Assembly (NCBI GenBank): GCA_016839585.1
Contig: JAEOTZ010000028.1
Span: forward strand, 1 to 36,316
Length of the DNA: 36,316 nucleotides
From: Promethearchaeota archaeon
GTDB lineage: Archaea > Asgardarchaeota > Lokiarchaeia > Sigyniarchaeales > SOKP01
Reading direction: 5' to 3'
Shown: positions 8,164 to 15,259 of the stretch, piece after piece
Layout of the letters: each line of letters starts with the position of its first letter
How positions within the stretch are numbered: the first letter of the stretch is position 1
Translations under genes and position numbers: made by a program
The notes under the pieces: generated by a model
Databases searched by the model: none
What the model was told of the DNA's origin: nothing
The model's input: only the letters and a program-made list of their open reading frames with translations

Positions 8164-9141
8164 ATGAGCAAATGGAATTTACCGCCTGAATATAGGAAGG
8201 GCAGAGGACATATGGATTTGCCTGATGGAATATATCTCCAGACAATGTCAATCTTAGAAATCAATGAACGCTTAAAAAAAAATGATGTTATAATTATTCC
8301 AGTTGGTTCGACTGAAAATCATGGCCCCGCTGCTTGTATTGGAGAAGATACTTTTTTGGTCACAAGGATGGCCGAATTAATAGCTCAAAAGACAGGTTGT
8401 ACTGTCGCTGAACCTGTTTGGTATGGAAGCCATCCTTATCATCATATAGGAATGCCAGGTTCAATTATTGTACCAGAGGAAATTTTTAAAGGTTTGTTGC
8501 GAGCTGTGATGGCAGGTTGTTGGAATATGGGTTTTAGGAAAATGATTTTGTTAAATGGACATGGCCAAGAGTATGTTATTCCCTCTGCCATCCATGAGTT
8601 TGCGAAGAATTATCAGTTGCCAATGTTAATCTGTAATGTGAATTGGTATCATGCTATACCAAAGGAATGCATGGATAAAGATCATGGAGGACCATTTGAA
8701 ACTCCTTTCATACATGCTGATGAAGCAGAGACGTCATTTTCATTGACATTATTTCCTGAAATGATTAAATTAGATAATGCATGTGATAATGAACCAATCA
8801 GTTGGATGCCAGAAGGTCATGTCGATAAAGCTGGAAATATTTATCAAAGACCAATAAAATGGTACGGACAGGTAGGATTTGGCCCAATAGAGGTAACTGC
8901 ATATCCTGAGGGGAATGTAGGGTGCCCAAGCAAAGCAACGCTAGAAAAAGGGCTACCAGGGATCGAATCACTTTTGGATTATCTAGAAAAATTAGTGAAT
9001 GACATTTTGAAAATATTTCCTCCTGGGAAATTACCACCAGTGGAGGGTATTACTCAGAGAGACCCTAAAGAAGTTGAAAAATATATCAAAGGACCTTTAA
9101 ATGGGGGAAAAAGCATATATGAATTAAGATATCCACCTTAA
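8164..9141 (+). CDS. iolN: 3-dehydro-scyllo-inosose hydrolase (IolN-like, creatininase superfamily)
   Basis: 325 residues. The creatininase-type metal site is visible: GSTENHGP near residue 49 (Glu and His), GEDTFLVTRMAE about 10 residues on (Asp), LNGHGQE near residue 130, and HADEAETS near residue 187 (Glu). The start MSKWNLPP and segments such as DLPDGI, CTVAEPVWYG, HPYHHIGMPG and YPEGNVG agree with my memory of Thermotoga TM0413, the metallohydrolase that opens diketo-inositol to 5-keto-L-gluconate. The protein is longer than typical creatininases (about 250) because of a C-terminal tail after LDYLEKLV. The ATG fits the family N terminus. It is divergent from iolO. Confidence 0.82.
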   Translation: MSKWNLPPEYRKGRGHMDLPDGIYLQTMSILEINERLKKNDVIIIPVGSTENHGPAACIGEDTFLVTRMAELIAQKTGCTVAEPVWYGSHPYHHIGMPGSIIVPEEIFKGLLRAVMAGCWNMGFRKMILLNGHGQEYVIPSAIHEFAKNYQLPMLICNVNWYHAIPKECMDKDHGGPFETPFIHADEAETSFSLTLFPEMIKLDNACDNEPISWMPEGHVDKAGNIYQRPIKWYGQVGFGPIEVTAYPEGNVGCPSKATLEKGLPGIESLLDYLEKLVNDILKIFPPGKLPPVEGITQRDPKEVEKYIKGPLNGGKSIYELRYPP

Positions 9142-9203
9142 TAAAAAAAAACTTTAAGACTATATAAATTGCTTTTCAAAATTAAGAAAAATAAAAAGAA
9201 AAT

Positions 9204-9686
9204 TTATGTTTTAGCACCACAATAAGCACAAAATTGAGCTGATTCTTTACTTATAGGTGTTCCACAATTATAACAATATTTACCCCTTTCTTCTGAGCTA
9301 ACAGGTTCTTTTTGAATTGATACATGTTTTATTTGCCCTGTTTTTGTTGAAAATTTACCAATTAATTGCCCTGATGCTTTCAGATCTAAAACAATCGATT
9401 GAACATCTTTTCTTGAAATACCAGTACTTCTGCTAACATCTTCTATTGATGCATCAGGATTTGTCTGGAATTCTTGCAAAACTACCCTCCGTAATTTACT
9501 CCTATTGTTTATTGCTACAATTTGGCTAGATAAAATAGCCGCTCCAATACCAATCGCAATAAAGCCCCACCATGACCACTTATCCCATGGGATAAAGCTA
9601 GTAATACCCCACCACAAAAAAGCACCAGCGATTATGAATGTGCATATTGAGACACTATCATTATACTGATTTTTTTCATATTTCAT
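9204..9686 (-). CDS. Membrane winged-helix protein with C-terminal zinc ribbon
   Basis: 160 residues in three parts. Residues 10-58 form two membrane helices (ICTFIIAGAFLWWGITSFI, then FIAIGIGAAILSSQIVAI). Residues 62-118 look like a winged helix, with ASIEDVSRSTGISRKDVQSI as the helix-turn-helix. Residues 136-158 hold two CxxC pairs (CYNCG, CAYCG) that would bind one zinc. A membrane-tethered DNA- or protein-binding sensor is possible, but the function is unknown. It is the first of three minus-strand genes of unknown cell-biological role. Confidence 0.6.
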   Translation of the reverse strand: MKYEKNQYNDSVSICTFIIAGAFLWWGITSFIPWDKWSWWGFIAIGIGAAILSSQIVAINNRSKLRRVVLQEFQTNPDASIEDVSRSTGISRKDVQSIVLDLKASGQLIGKFSTKTGQIKHVSIQKEPVSSEERGKYCYNCGTPISKESAQFCAYCGAKT

Positions 9687-9761
9687 GTTATCATACCTAA
9701 ATTTGTATTTTATATGATCTTAGTTAATAGAATATAAATATTTTAAAGAGTCCAATTTTTA

Positions 9762-10115
9762 TCAGTTTGTTTTTATACATGCATTAATTACATTAAAGAC
9801 ATTGCTAAAATCAATCTGATCTTCCATTAATATTACAACAATTTTTTCTAAGATTTTAATTGATAAGATATAAAAATTATCTGAATGAATTATATTAAAG
9901 TCTGGAACATGAATTCCTATTTCTGAGGTAATTTCTTCAGCTAACTCATATAATTGAGACATATTTAATCCTATTGAGGATTTATTAAATTCATCACTAA
10001 TGTAAGATTTTATTATTACGCCATTTTCAGATGTAATTAATAAAAAATAGACTCCTGAACCTAATTCCTTTAGGATATTATCCAAAACTAGGTCGACGTC
10101 TAAACAAACAGTCAT
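9762..10115 (-). CDS. Roadblock/LC7-like small protein
   Basis: 117 residues, the length of single-domain roadblock proteins. The order of elements fits: an N-terminal helix (VDLVLDNILKEL), two strands (GVYFLLITSENGVIIKSY), a long helix (SQLYELAEEITSEIG), two strands (FNIIHSDNFYILSIKIL) and a final strand and helix (VVILMEDQIDF...VINACI). Roadblock proteins bind and regulate small GTPases and are abundant in Asgard archaea. Similarity is by fold pattern, not by a catalytic motif. It lies 148 bases downstream of the longin-like gene on the same strand, which supports a shared GTPase-regulatory role. Confidence 0.5.
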   Translation of the reverse strand: MTVCLDVDLVLDNILKELGSGVYFLLITSENGVIIKSYISDEFNKSSIGLNMSQLYELAEEITSEIGIHVPDFNIIHSDNFYILSIKILEKIVVILMEDQIDFSNVFNVINACIKTN

Positions 10116-10263
10116 TGTTATATATATTAATTTTTTTATTTATAATTCTAGTTGAACATTAATTATTCGAGTTAAAATAATAGACTAAAACTAACTTTCA
10201 TATAAGGTTAATTTAGGAAAAACTGTTAGTAGTTTTAACTTTTTATGGATGGAAAAGATATTT

Positions 10264-11082
10264 TTAGATTATAAAATATTGCTCAATGACATTTTCAAAT
10301 TCATGAAATGGCGTAAGATCTCCATTAAAATCTTTTACATGAATCTCATAATACTTATCTACAAATTCTTCAGATATTAATTCAATATATTTTTGCATCT
10401 TATCTGTTTTTTTTTCCTTTTCGACTAAATAAGCAAAAATTACATCATTTTTAATATACATATAAAAGTTTGCTTTCCCGACGTTGATTGCTTCAAGCTT
10501 AAATCCAGATTCCTTGCCACCAATATAATCTTGCGAAAAACATAAAATCGCAGATATGAAACCAGCAATTTGTACTTTGTTTTGTGACATACACTTCTCA
10601 TCTTTGCAAACTTTTGAAAAATATAAGAATCCTGCTTCATCAACAATAAATAGCGCCAACATTCCTTCAACTTTAGGAATCTTAATTATTGTCCCGCAAA
10701 TCTTTTCTATTTCTAAATTTGAAATATTTGAGCAGATTCGGTGAAATAAGCTTTTTGAAAAATGATAAAGTTTTGTATAATCCATCCGATTTTCTTTATC
10801 ATCTATATAAATTATTACTAGTATATCTCCCTGTTTCTTGTCAAAAAAGTGGATATAGATTGTAAAGTTATCAATTAAATCCTTAATATAACCTTGTTTT
10901 TTTTCGATAATTCTCTCTTTATATAAATCAATGAGCTTTTGAATACATTCAATTGCCATGCCTTTATGGAAAATTATTTCATGTTTTCCTTCTGGATTTA
11001 TCTCAGAGACACTGAAACTTTCCATCTGAAAGATCAGAGAAGATTTATCCAAATTTTGAAAATTATCTTCCAAACTTATCAA
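10264..11082 (-). CDS. Longin-like protein, possibly two domains
   Basis: 272 residues without catalytic motif, signal peptide or membrane helix. Two similar blocks of strands and helices are visible. The first is about residues 70-130 (FTIYIHFFDKKQGDILVIIY and following helices). The second, about 137-270, begins VEGMLALFIVDEAGFLYFSK and contains helices (IAGFISAILCFSQDYI) and strands (NFYMYIKNDVIFAYLVEKE). The pattern resembles the longin/roadblock fold used by small-GTPase regulators. The start ATG is preceded by AAACTTATC without a clear ribosome-binding site. An unusual set of GTAC palindromes lies upstream. The call is by pattern only. Confidence 0.45.
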   Translation of the reverse strand: MISLEDNFQNLDKSSLIFQMESFSVSEINPEGKHEIIFHKGMAIECIQKLIDLYKERIIEKKQGYIKDLIDNFTIYIHFFDKKQGDILVIIYIDDKENRMDYTKLYHFSKSLFHRICSNISNLEIEKICGTIIKIPKVEGMLALFIVDEAGFLYFSKVCKDEKCMSQNKVQIAGFISAILCFSQDYIGGKESGFKLEAINVGKANFYMYIKNDVIFAYLVEKEKKTDKMQKYIELISEEFVDKYYEIHVKDFNGDLTPFHEFENVIEQYFII

Positions 11083-11111
11083 TTTTTAAACCCCTTTTTT
11101 TGACTAAATTA

Positions 11112-11325
11112 TTTTGTACAAAAATTTCTTTTTTGTACATAAAATGTAATAATGTTATTATATTAAAAACTTATTTATTAAAGAGTATGTTTGTCTCAGA
11201 GTATCAAATTTTTATATATCTTCTAATAATATTATATACTAACTATTTTATACAAATAAAAAGACAAATATAAAATTTTGTATCAAAAAATGATTTTTTT
11301 TATCAAAAGATCTATTTGTACAAAA
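11112..11325. promoter_or_regulatory. Cluster of TTTGTACAAA-type palindromes
   Basis: The 323 bases between the longin-like gene and tRNA-Arg contain no gene. They hold three copies of a T-rich/GTAC/A-rich palindrome with GTAC at 11116-11119, 11135-11138 and 11318-11321. Three degenerate versions are TTTTATACAAAT near 11247, TTTTGTATCAAAA near 11276 and TTTATCAAAA near 11299. The first two copies are 19 bases apart, about two helical turns. The spacing and symmetry suggest an operator for a dimeric repressor acting on the longin-like gene. Confidence 0.4.
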
Positions 11326-11405
11326 AAAAATTTAAGAGTAGAATTAATAAACGAAATATAATTTGGATTGAGAAAGGATCTTACCGATTAATTTGTTTAA
11401 TTTAT

Positions 11406-11498
11406 CGGGCCTGGCAGGATTTGAACCTGCGACATCCCAGTCCGAAGCCGGGCACCCTTTCTGGACGAATATTGTTATCCAGACTAGATTACAGGCCC
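11406..11498 (-). tRNA. tRNA-Arg(TCG), with an apparent ~18-nt intron in the D-loop
   Basis: The minus strand folds as a tRNA. The acceptor GGGCCTG pairs with CAGGCCC; the D-stem is ATCT/GGGT; the anticodon stem CCCGG/CTGGG closes the loop CTTCGGA with anticodon TCG at 11443-11445. The T-arm is GCAGG-TTCAAAT-CCTGC and the discriminator is G. No CCA is encoded. Between the D-stem strands lie 28 bases where about 10 are expected. The excess includes CTGGA...TCCAG, which can pair and may form a relaxed bulge-helix-bulge, so roughly 11459-11476 is a likely intron. Removing 18 bases leaves a normal 75-base tRNA. It would read CGA. Confidence 0.8.
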
Positions 11499-11667
11499 AT
11501 ATTTTATATTTTTGTTGTGTATAAACTATGGAATTTTCAATAAAAAAATCAATAGGTTACAATATCCTCATTCATTATTTCTAAAAAATCTTATTGTAAA
11601 TAAAATAATGAATAAACTTAAAAAAAAATTAAGCCTGATAGAAGAAAATTAGGAAATCTCCACAGAA

Positions 11668-12099
11668 TTACTCATTTTTAAAATTGTTATTGATATATTT
11701 CAAGAGTAGTCTGAAGACTTTTATATATCGCAAACCTTGAGTAAGATCTCCGTCTACTTTGATTATTCCTTTCATATAAGCTTCAGATCCATACATTTCA
11801 CGTTTGAGGATTTTAATTATAATATCTTTAGTATAGCTTACTCTAAAAGTAGCATTTGGATTTATACCTCTCTTATACATAATCGATCCTCTTGAAATTT
11901 TCAACCAAAACTTAAAATTAATATCAGATAGTAGAATTTGATAAATGTAATCATAATCCATTATCTCTTCTTTCAACTCTTCTGTATTCTGTAAGAAATT
12001 TACTCCCAATTTTATAATTTTATCTAAAATAGCGATAAATTCTTCTTCCTTATTTACCAATTCATGAATTACAGAATTGAACTTCTTTGAGTCGAGCAT
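11668..12099 (-). CDS. SCP2-like sterol-carrier-domain protein (divergent copy)
   Basis: 143 residues. The C-terminal 100 residues follow the SCP2 lipid-binding pattern and align with the two paralogues at 12.6 and 13.4 kb. Shared features are F.FWL.ISRG (their YWLTVKEG), NATFRVS (NPSFTMS) and MYGSEAYMKGIIKVDGDLTQGLRY (ATSAYMAGDITVEGNLQDAM). It differs by a basic rather than acidic charge (LKREMYGSEAYMKG). Family members carry lipids or acyl-CoA in a hydrophobic tunnel; the ligand here is unknown. It is divergent from the tandem pair and from tRNA-Asp. Confidence 0.65.
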   Translation of the reverse strand: MLDSKKFNSVIHELVNKEEEFIAILDKIIKLGVNFLQNTEELKEEIMDYDYIYQILLSDINFKFWLKISRGSIMYKRGINPNATFRVSYTKDIIIKILKREMYGSEAYMKGIIKVDGDLTQGLRYIKVFRLLLKYINNNFKNE

Positions 12100-12284
12100 G
12101 AAATCTTTATCTATTAAAGATTAAATTATACTATATCTTATACCAAAGATATTCTTATTATCTACATCGCCATCTATCAATTTAAATTTTTCTATATAGA
12201 CTGAAAGACAAGCTAATATGAAAAAAATTTTTATATTTTCAATTCTTTCTCTTCTTACATTAGATTTTTTCTTTCTAATAAAAT

Positions 12285-12394
12285 GCCCACATAGTGTAGC
12301 CTGGTCTAGCATTCGGGACTGTCACTCCTGTTCATTAATAGATAGATATTAATTGAGGAGAACGACGTGGGTTCAAATCCCGCTGTGGGCGCCA
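12285..12394 (+). tRNA. tRNA-Asp(GTC), with an apparent ~31-nt intron in the variable region
   Basis: The acceptor GCCCACA pairs with TGTGGGC and is followed by G and an encoded CCA. The D-stem is GTGT/GCAT with loop AGCCTGGTCTA. The anticodon stem CGGGA/TCCTG holds the loop CTGTCAC with anticodon GTC at 12321-12323. The T-arm is GTGGG-TTCAAAT-CCCGC. The anticodon stem and T-arm are separated by 36 bases (12331-12366) where 5 are normal. This stretch contains the hairpin ATTAATA-GATAGA-TATTAAT (12334-12353). CTCC (12325-12328) can pair with GGAG (12357-12360), as in a relaxed bulge-helix-bulge. An intron of about 31 bases, near 12331-12362, is therefore likely. Confidence 0.85.
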
Positions 12395-12493
12395 TTACCA
12401 TAATGATTTATTCAACTTTGATTCACTTTAATTTGATTTGATGAGCAAACCTCAATAAAAACTTTTGCTAAACTAGTTTAATCATAAAAAAGA

Positions 12494-12513
12494 GAAATAA
12501 AACCTTTTTAAAT
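12494..12513 (+). promoter_or_regulatory. Promoter of the first tandem SCP2 gene (shared element)
   Basis: The sequence GAAATAAAACCTTTTTAAAT contains a TFB-recognition-like A-rich part and the TATA-like TTTTTAAAT. The first 17 bases are identical to the element upstream of the second SCP2 gene (13277-13293). It lies about 100 bases before the ATG, leaving a leader of about 60 bases. Confidence 0.6.
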
Positions 12514-12596
12514 TTTCCATTGTTATTATAATCACTATTTAATGTATATAATTTTCAAAATAGGTATAAAAATAAAAAAATAGGTTGAAAATTAAA

Positions 12597-13028
12597 ATGG
12601 TTGATGAATCTTTATTAAATGATATTAAAGCTATTATGGACAAAGGAGCTAGCGGTGCAGAACCTGCTGACACTCTGAAATATTACGAATTTATCAAGCA
12701 GGTTTCTCAAGAAAATGAGGATCTTAAAGAAGAACTCGAAGATATGGATATAGCAATTCAAATGGTTATTACAGATAAAGAAGCTAAATATTGGCTTACA
12801 GTAAAGGAGGGAACTCTCGATTATGGCGAGGGAGATGTCGATAATCCTTCATTTACTATGTCCTCAACTCTTGAAACTGGTGCTGGTATCTTAATGGGTG
12901 AAGTTGACGCAACTAGTGCTTATATGGCTGGCGATATCACAGTAGAAGGTAATTTACAAGACGCTATGGCCTTTCAAGAGATTGTAGAACTTGCTGGAGA
13001 GGCCCTCGAAGATCTTCTTGAAGATTAA
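12597..13028 (+). CDS. SCP2-like lipid-carrier protein, tandem copy 1
   Basis: 143 residues, strongly acidic. The SCP2 sterol-carrier fold is suggested by YWLTVKEGTLDYGEGDVDNP, SFTMSS, a helix, and AYMAGDITVEGNLQDAM near the C terminus, the part that lines the lipid tunnel in the family. The frame also opens at TTG 12585, but the ATG at 12597 is preferred because the paralogue begins at the same MVDESLL and the leader GGTTGA.AATTAAA is conserved before both. Ligand and partner are unknown; fatty acid, isoprenoid or acyl-CoA is possible. GC-rich third positions are more common than in its neighbours, which may indicate high expression. Confidence 0.75.
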   Translation: MVDESLLNDIKAIMDKGASGAEPADTLKYYEFIKQVSQENEDLKEELEDMDIAIQMVITDKEAKYWLTVKEGTLDYGEGDVDNPSFTMSSTLETGAGILMGEVDATSAYMAGDITVEGNLQDAMAFQEIVELAGEALEDLLED

Positions 13029-13074
13029 TAAAATATTTTTGAGAAGATATTTCCGTTAAAAGACTAATCTTATT

Positions 13075-13093
13075 ATTTTTTTTATCTTTCTTT
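13075..13093 (+). terminator. T-rich terminator after SCP2 copy 1
   Basis: The T-rich stretch ATTTTTTTTATCTTTCTTT follows the stop by about 45 bases. A U-rich end without strong hairpin is typical for archaea. The remaining bases up to 13276 are AT-rich spacer without a gene. Confidence 0.4.
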
Positions 13094-13276
13094 TATAATC
13101 AATACTTTGTATATATTTCAAAATCCTTATTTTTTCAATCATACAATAGTAATATAAAAAAAATCTTTGAATACAAGTTTTTATATTTATATTCCATGTA
13201 TGTAATGGCTTGTTTAATTTAAGAATTCTTATTAATCTAAAATATCAGACTAATTTAATTTCAAAATGTACAGAAC

Positions 13277-13296
13277 GAAATAAAACCTTTTTATAT
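13277..13296 (+). promoter_or_regulatory. Promoter of the second tandem SCP2 gene (shared element)
   Basis: GAAATAAAACCTTTTTATAT repeats the element before copy 1 except at position 18. It precedes the ATG at 13391 by about 95 bases. It lies in the 362-base spacer between the two genes (13029-13390), which holds nothing else I can identify. Confidence 0.6.
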
Positions 13297-13390
13297 ATTA
13301 AAAGGTTATAATAAATTGTTATTTTTTTCAATTATAAGTAAATAATTCTAAAAAGTTGTTATAAAACTATTAAGAAGGTTGATAATTAAA

Positions 13391-13825
13391 ATGGTTGACG
13401 AATCATTATTAAAAGAATTAAAAGCAGCCCAAGATGCCGGGGCAACTGCAGCAAAGCCAGAAGATTTGATGCGAGTCTTCAAATTTATAAAGGAAATCTC
13501 TACAGAGAATGAGGATCTTAAAGAAGAACTCGAAGACATGGATATTGCTATCCAAATGGTAATTACTGATGCGGATTATAAATTCTGGTTAACTGTGAAG
13601 GAAGGTGACCTTGATTTCGGAGAGGGTGATGTAGACAATCCTTCATTTACTATGTCCTCCAATCTTGAGGTTGGTGCTGGTATCATGATGGGCGAAGTTG
13701 ACGCAACTAGTGCCTATATGGCTGGTGATATCACCGTAGAAGGTAATCTACAAGACGCTATGGCTTTCCAAGAGATCATCGAATTGGCACTCGAAGCTTA
13801 TGAAGATCTTGCAGAAGATTTATAG
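13391..13825 (+). CDS. SCP2-like lipid-carrier protein, tandem copy 2
   Basis: 144 residues, about 70% identical to copy 1 by eye. Blocks are nearly unchanged at both protein and DNA level: ENEDLKEELEDMDIAIQMVI, GDVDNPSFTMSS, GEVDATSAYMAGDITVEG and NLQDAMAFQEI. The N-terminal 30 residues diverge (KELKAAQDAGATAAKPEDL). The ATG at 13391 is preferred over an upstream TTG at 13379; AGAAGG lies about 12 bases before it. Same fold and likely role as copy 1. Two close copies with the same promoter point to a dosage need or to slightly different ligands. Confidence 0.75.
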   Translation: MVDESLLKELKAAQDAGATAAKPEDLMRVFKFIKEISTENEDLKEELEDMDIAIQMVITDADYKFWLTVKEGDLDFGEGDVDNPSFTMSSNLEVGAGIMMGEVDATSAYMAGDITVEGNLQDAMAFQEIIELALEAYEDLAEDL

Positions 13826-13857
13826 AAATAAATCCCATTTTAGCCAATTCTATATAA

Positions 13858-13876
13858 TCTTTTCTTTTTTTTTCTT
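13858..13876 (+). terminator. T-rich terminator after SCP2 copy 2
   Basis: TCTTTTCTTTTTTTTTCTT lies about 33 bases after the stop. It sits between convergent genes. Confidence 0.4.
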
Positions 13877-13909
13877 TAAAGTAATTTTTAAATTAGTTTT
13901 AATTTTTTT

Positions 13910-15157
13910 TTAATTTCTTGGTTCTAGCTTAAAGAGTTTATCATTTTTTTTTACTGGCTTATCTACTAATATTCCAATAGTAATTGATTTTCCTTTTGAA
14001 GCAATTGGAGTTTCAGTTAAATTTTTTTTTTGTTTAATTTGAATTGATTTTATTATTTGTCGTAAGTAAGTTTCTGTATGAGTTCCGATAATAAATATTT
14101 CCTCGCCTAATTTAAATTTACTCCTAGTTAAAAGAATTTTAGCCGCTTGCTTTTCAGGATAATAAGAAAGCACTTTTCCAATCTCTATCTTTTTAAAACT
14201 TGAGACACTTCCTTCTTGTTTTGCTTCAATTTCGCTTCCTTTAGGCAATTCAAAATAAAATCCCGTTGAGAATCCTCTATTATATACTGTTTTTAAGCGT
14301 TTAAGCCATGCTTGAACTTTCTGGGTTGTAAAAGTATTATCATAATAAGCATCAATTGCTTCTCGATAACAATTAGTGACTTCTTCAACATAAATCGGAT
14401 CTCTCATTCTACCTTCAATTTTAAAAGCATCAATCTTCGCTTCAATTAGTTTAGGAATATGTTCGATCATACATAGGTCTTTAGTGTTGATAAAGAATGT
14501 ACCATCATAAATTAATTCATTATTTTCATCATCATAGACTCTCCATCTTCTGCGACAAGGTTGAGTGCATTTACCTCTATTTGCAGAATAATCTTGAGAA
14601 TTACATATTTCTGCTGAGAAATAACATCGTCCTGAGATAGAAGTACATTGTGCTCCATGAACAAATACTTCAATTTGACTTTTCTTAATTTTGTTTTTTA
14701 TTTCAGAGATTTGGTTAAGTGATAATTCTCTCGCAAGTATCAATCTTTCTGCTCCAAGAGATTCATAAAATTTAGCTGAAAGAGAATTAGAAACATTAGC
14801 TTGAGTAGAAATATGGAAATTTAAACCTTTTTCTTTTGCTAACTCAATAGCACCGATATCATGAACGATAACTGCATCCATTTCTGCTTCTAAAGCTTTT
14901 GTTAAGATTTTATCTATTAGTTCAATCTCGTTCTCATATATTATTACATTTGTAGTCAGGTAAGCCTTTATACTATTTTCATGGCAAATATTAACAATTT
15001 TATTTAGATCTTTAAGTCTAAAATTATCACTAAACATTCTCATATTTAGTGATTCAATACCAAAATAAACAGCATCAGCACTTTTTAAAACAGCATTTAA
15101 GGATTTATAATTTTTTAAGGGTGCCATTAGTTCGACTTTTCTATCTTTATCATTCAT
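13910..15157 (-). CDS. Peptidase U32-family protein (TrhP/RlhA/UbiU-like)
   Basis: 415 residues. The signature FVHGAQCTSISGRCYFS lies near residue 170, followed by cysteines in NRGKCTQPCRRRW. Four cysteines of this set bind a [4Fe-4S] cluster in characterised U32 proteins. The N-terminal TIM-barrel part (ELMAPLKNYKSLNAVLKSAD, then VYFG.ESLNMR) and a C-terminal beta domain (from about residue 320) match the TrhP arrangement. Such proteins hydroxylate RNA bases (tRNA uridine 34, 23S rRNA) or act in quinone synthesis; a tRNA-modification role is most likely. The frame extends to TTG 15166, but ATG 15157 fits the family start. Name and role are by family only. Confidence 0.8.
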   Translation of the reverse strand: MNDKDRKVELMAPLKNYKSLNAVLKSADAVYFGIESLNMRMFSDNFRLKDLNKIVNICHENSIKAYLTTNVIIYENEIELIDKILTKALEAEMDAVIVHDIGAIELAKEKGLNFHISTQANVSNSLSAKFYESLGAERLILARELSLNQISEIKNKIKKSQIEVFVHGAQCTSISGRCYFSAEICNSQDYSANRGKCTQPCRRRWRVYDDENNELIYDGTFFINTKDLCMIEHIPKLIEAKIDAFKIEGRMRDPIYVEEVTNCYREAIDAYYDNTFTTQKVQAWLKRLKTVYNRGFSTGFYFELPKGSEIEAKQEGSVSSFKKIEIGKVLSYYPEKQAAKILLTRSKFKLGEEIFIIGTHTETYLRQIIKSIQIKQKKNLTETPIASKGKSITIGILVDKPVKKNDKLFKLEPRN

Positions 15158-15259
15158 GATTTTCAATTTTTATGATAATTTATTTCTGATTTTATTAGAA
15201 TTAGTAAATAAGAATCTAAAAAAAAAAATACAATAAAGAAAATAAAAAAGAATTTAAAA

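Noticed and set aside
11083-11405. A CRISPR array or mobile element because of repeated TTTGTACA motifs
   Set aside because: The repeats are short, palindromic and unevenly spaced, without spacers of constant length or a transposase.
12121-12312. A 63-codon minus-strand ORF over the tRNA-Asp region
   Set aside because: It overlaps the tRNA and has no start signal or family pattern.
13029-13390. A non-coding RNA gene in the spacer between the SCP2 genes
   Set aside because: Apart from the promoter element and T-rich tract the sequence is plain AT-rich without stable pairing.
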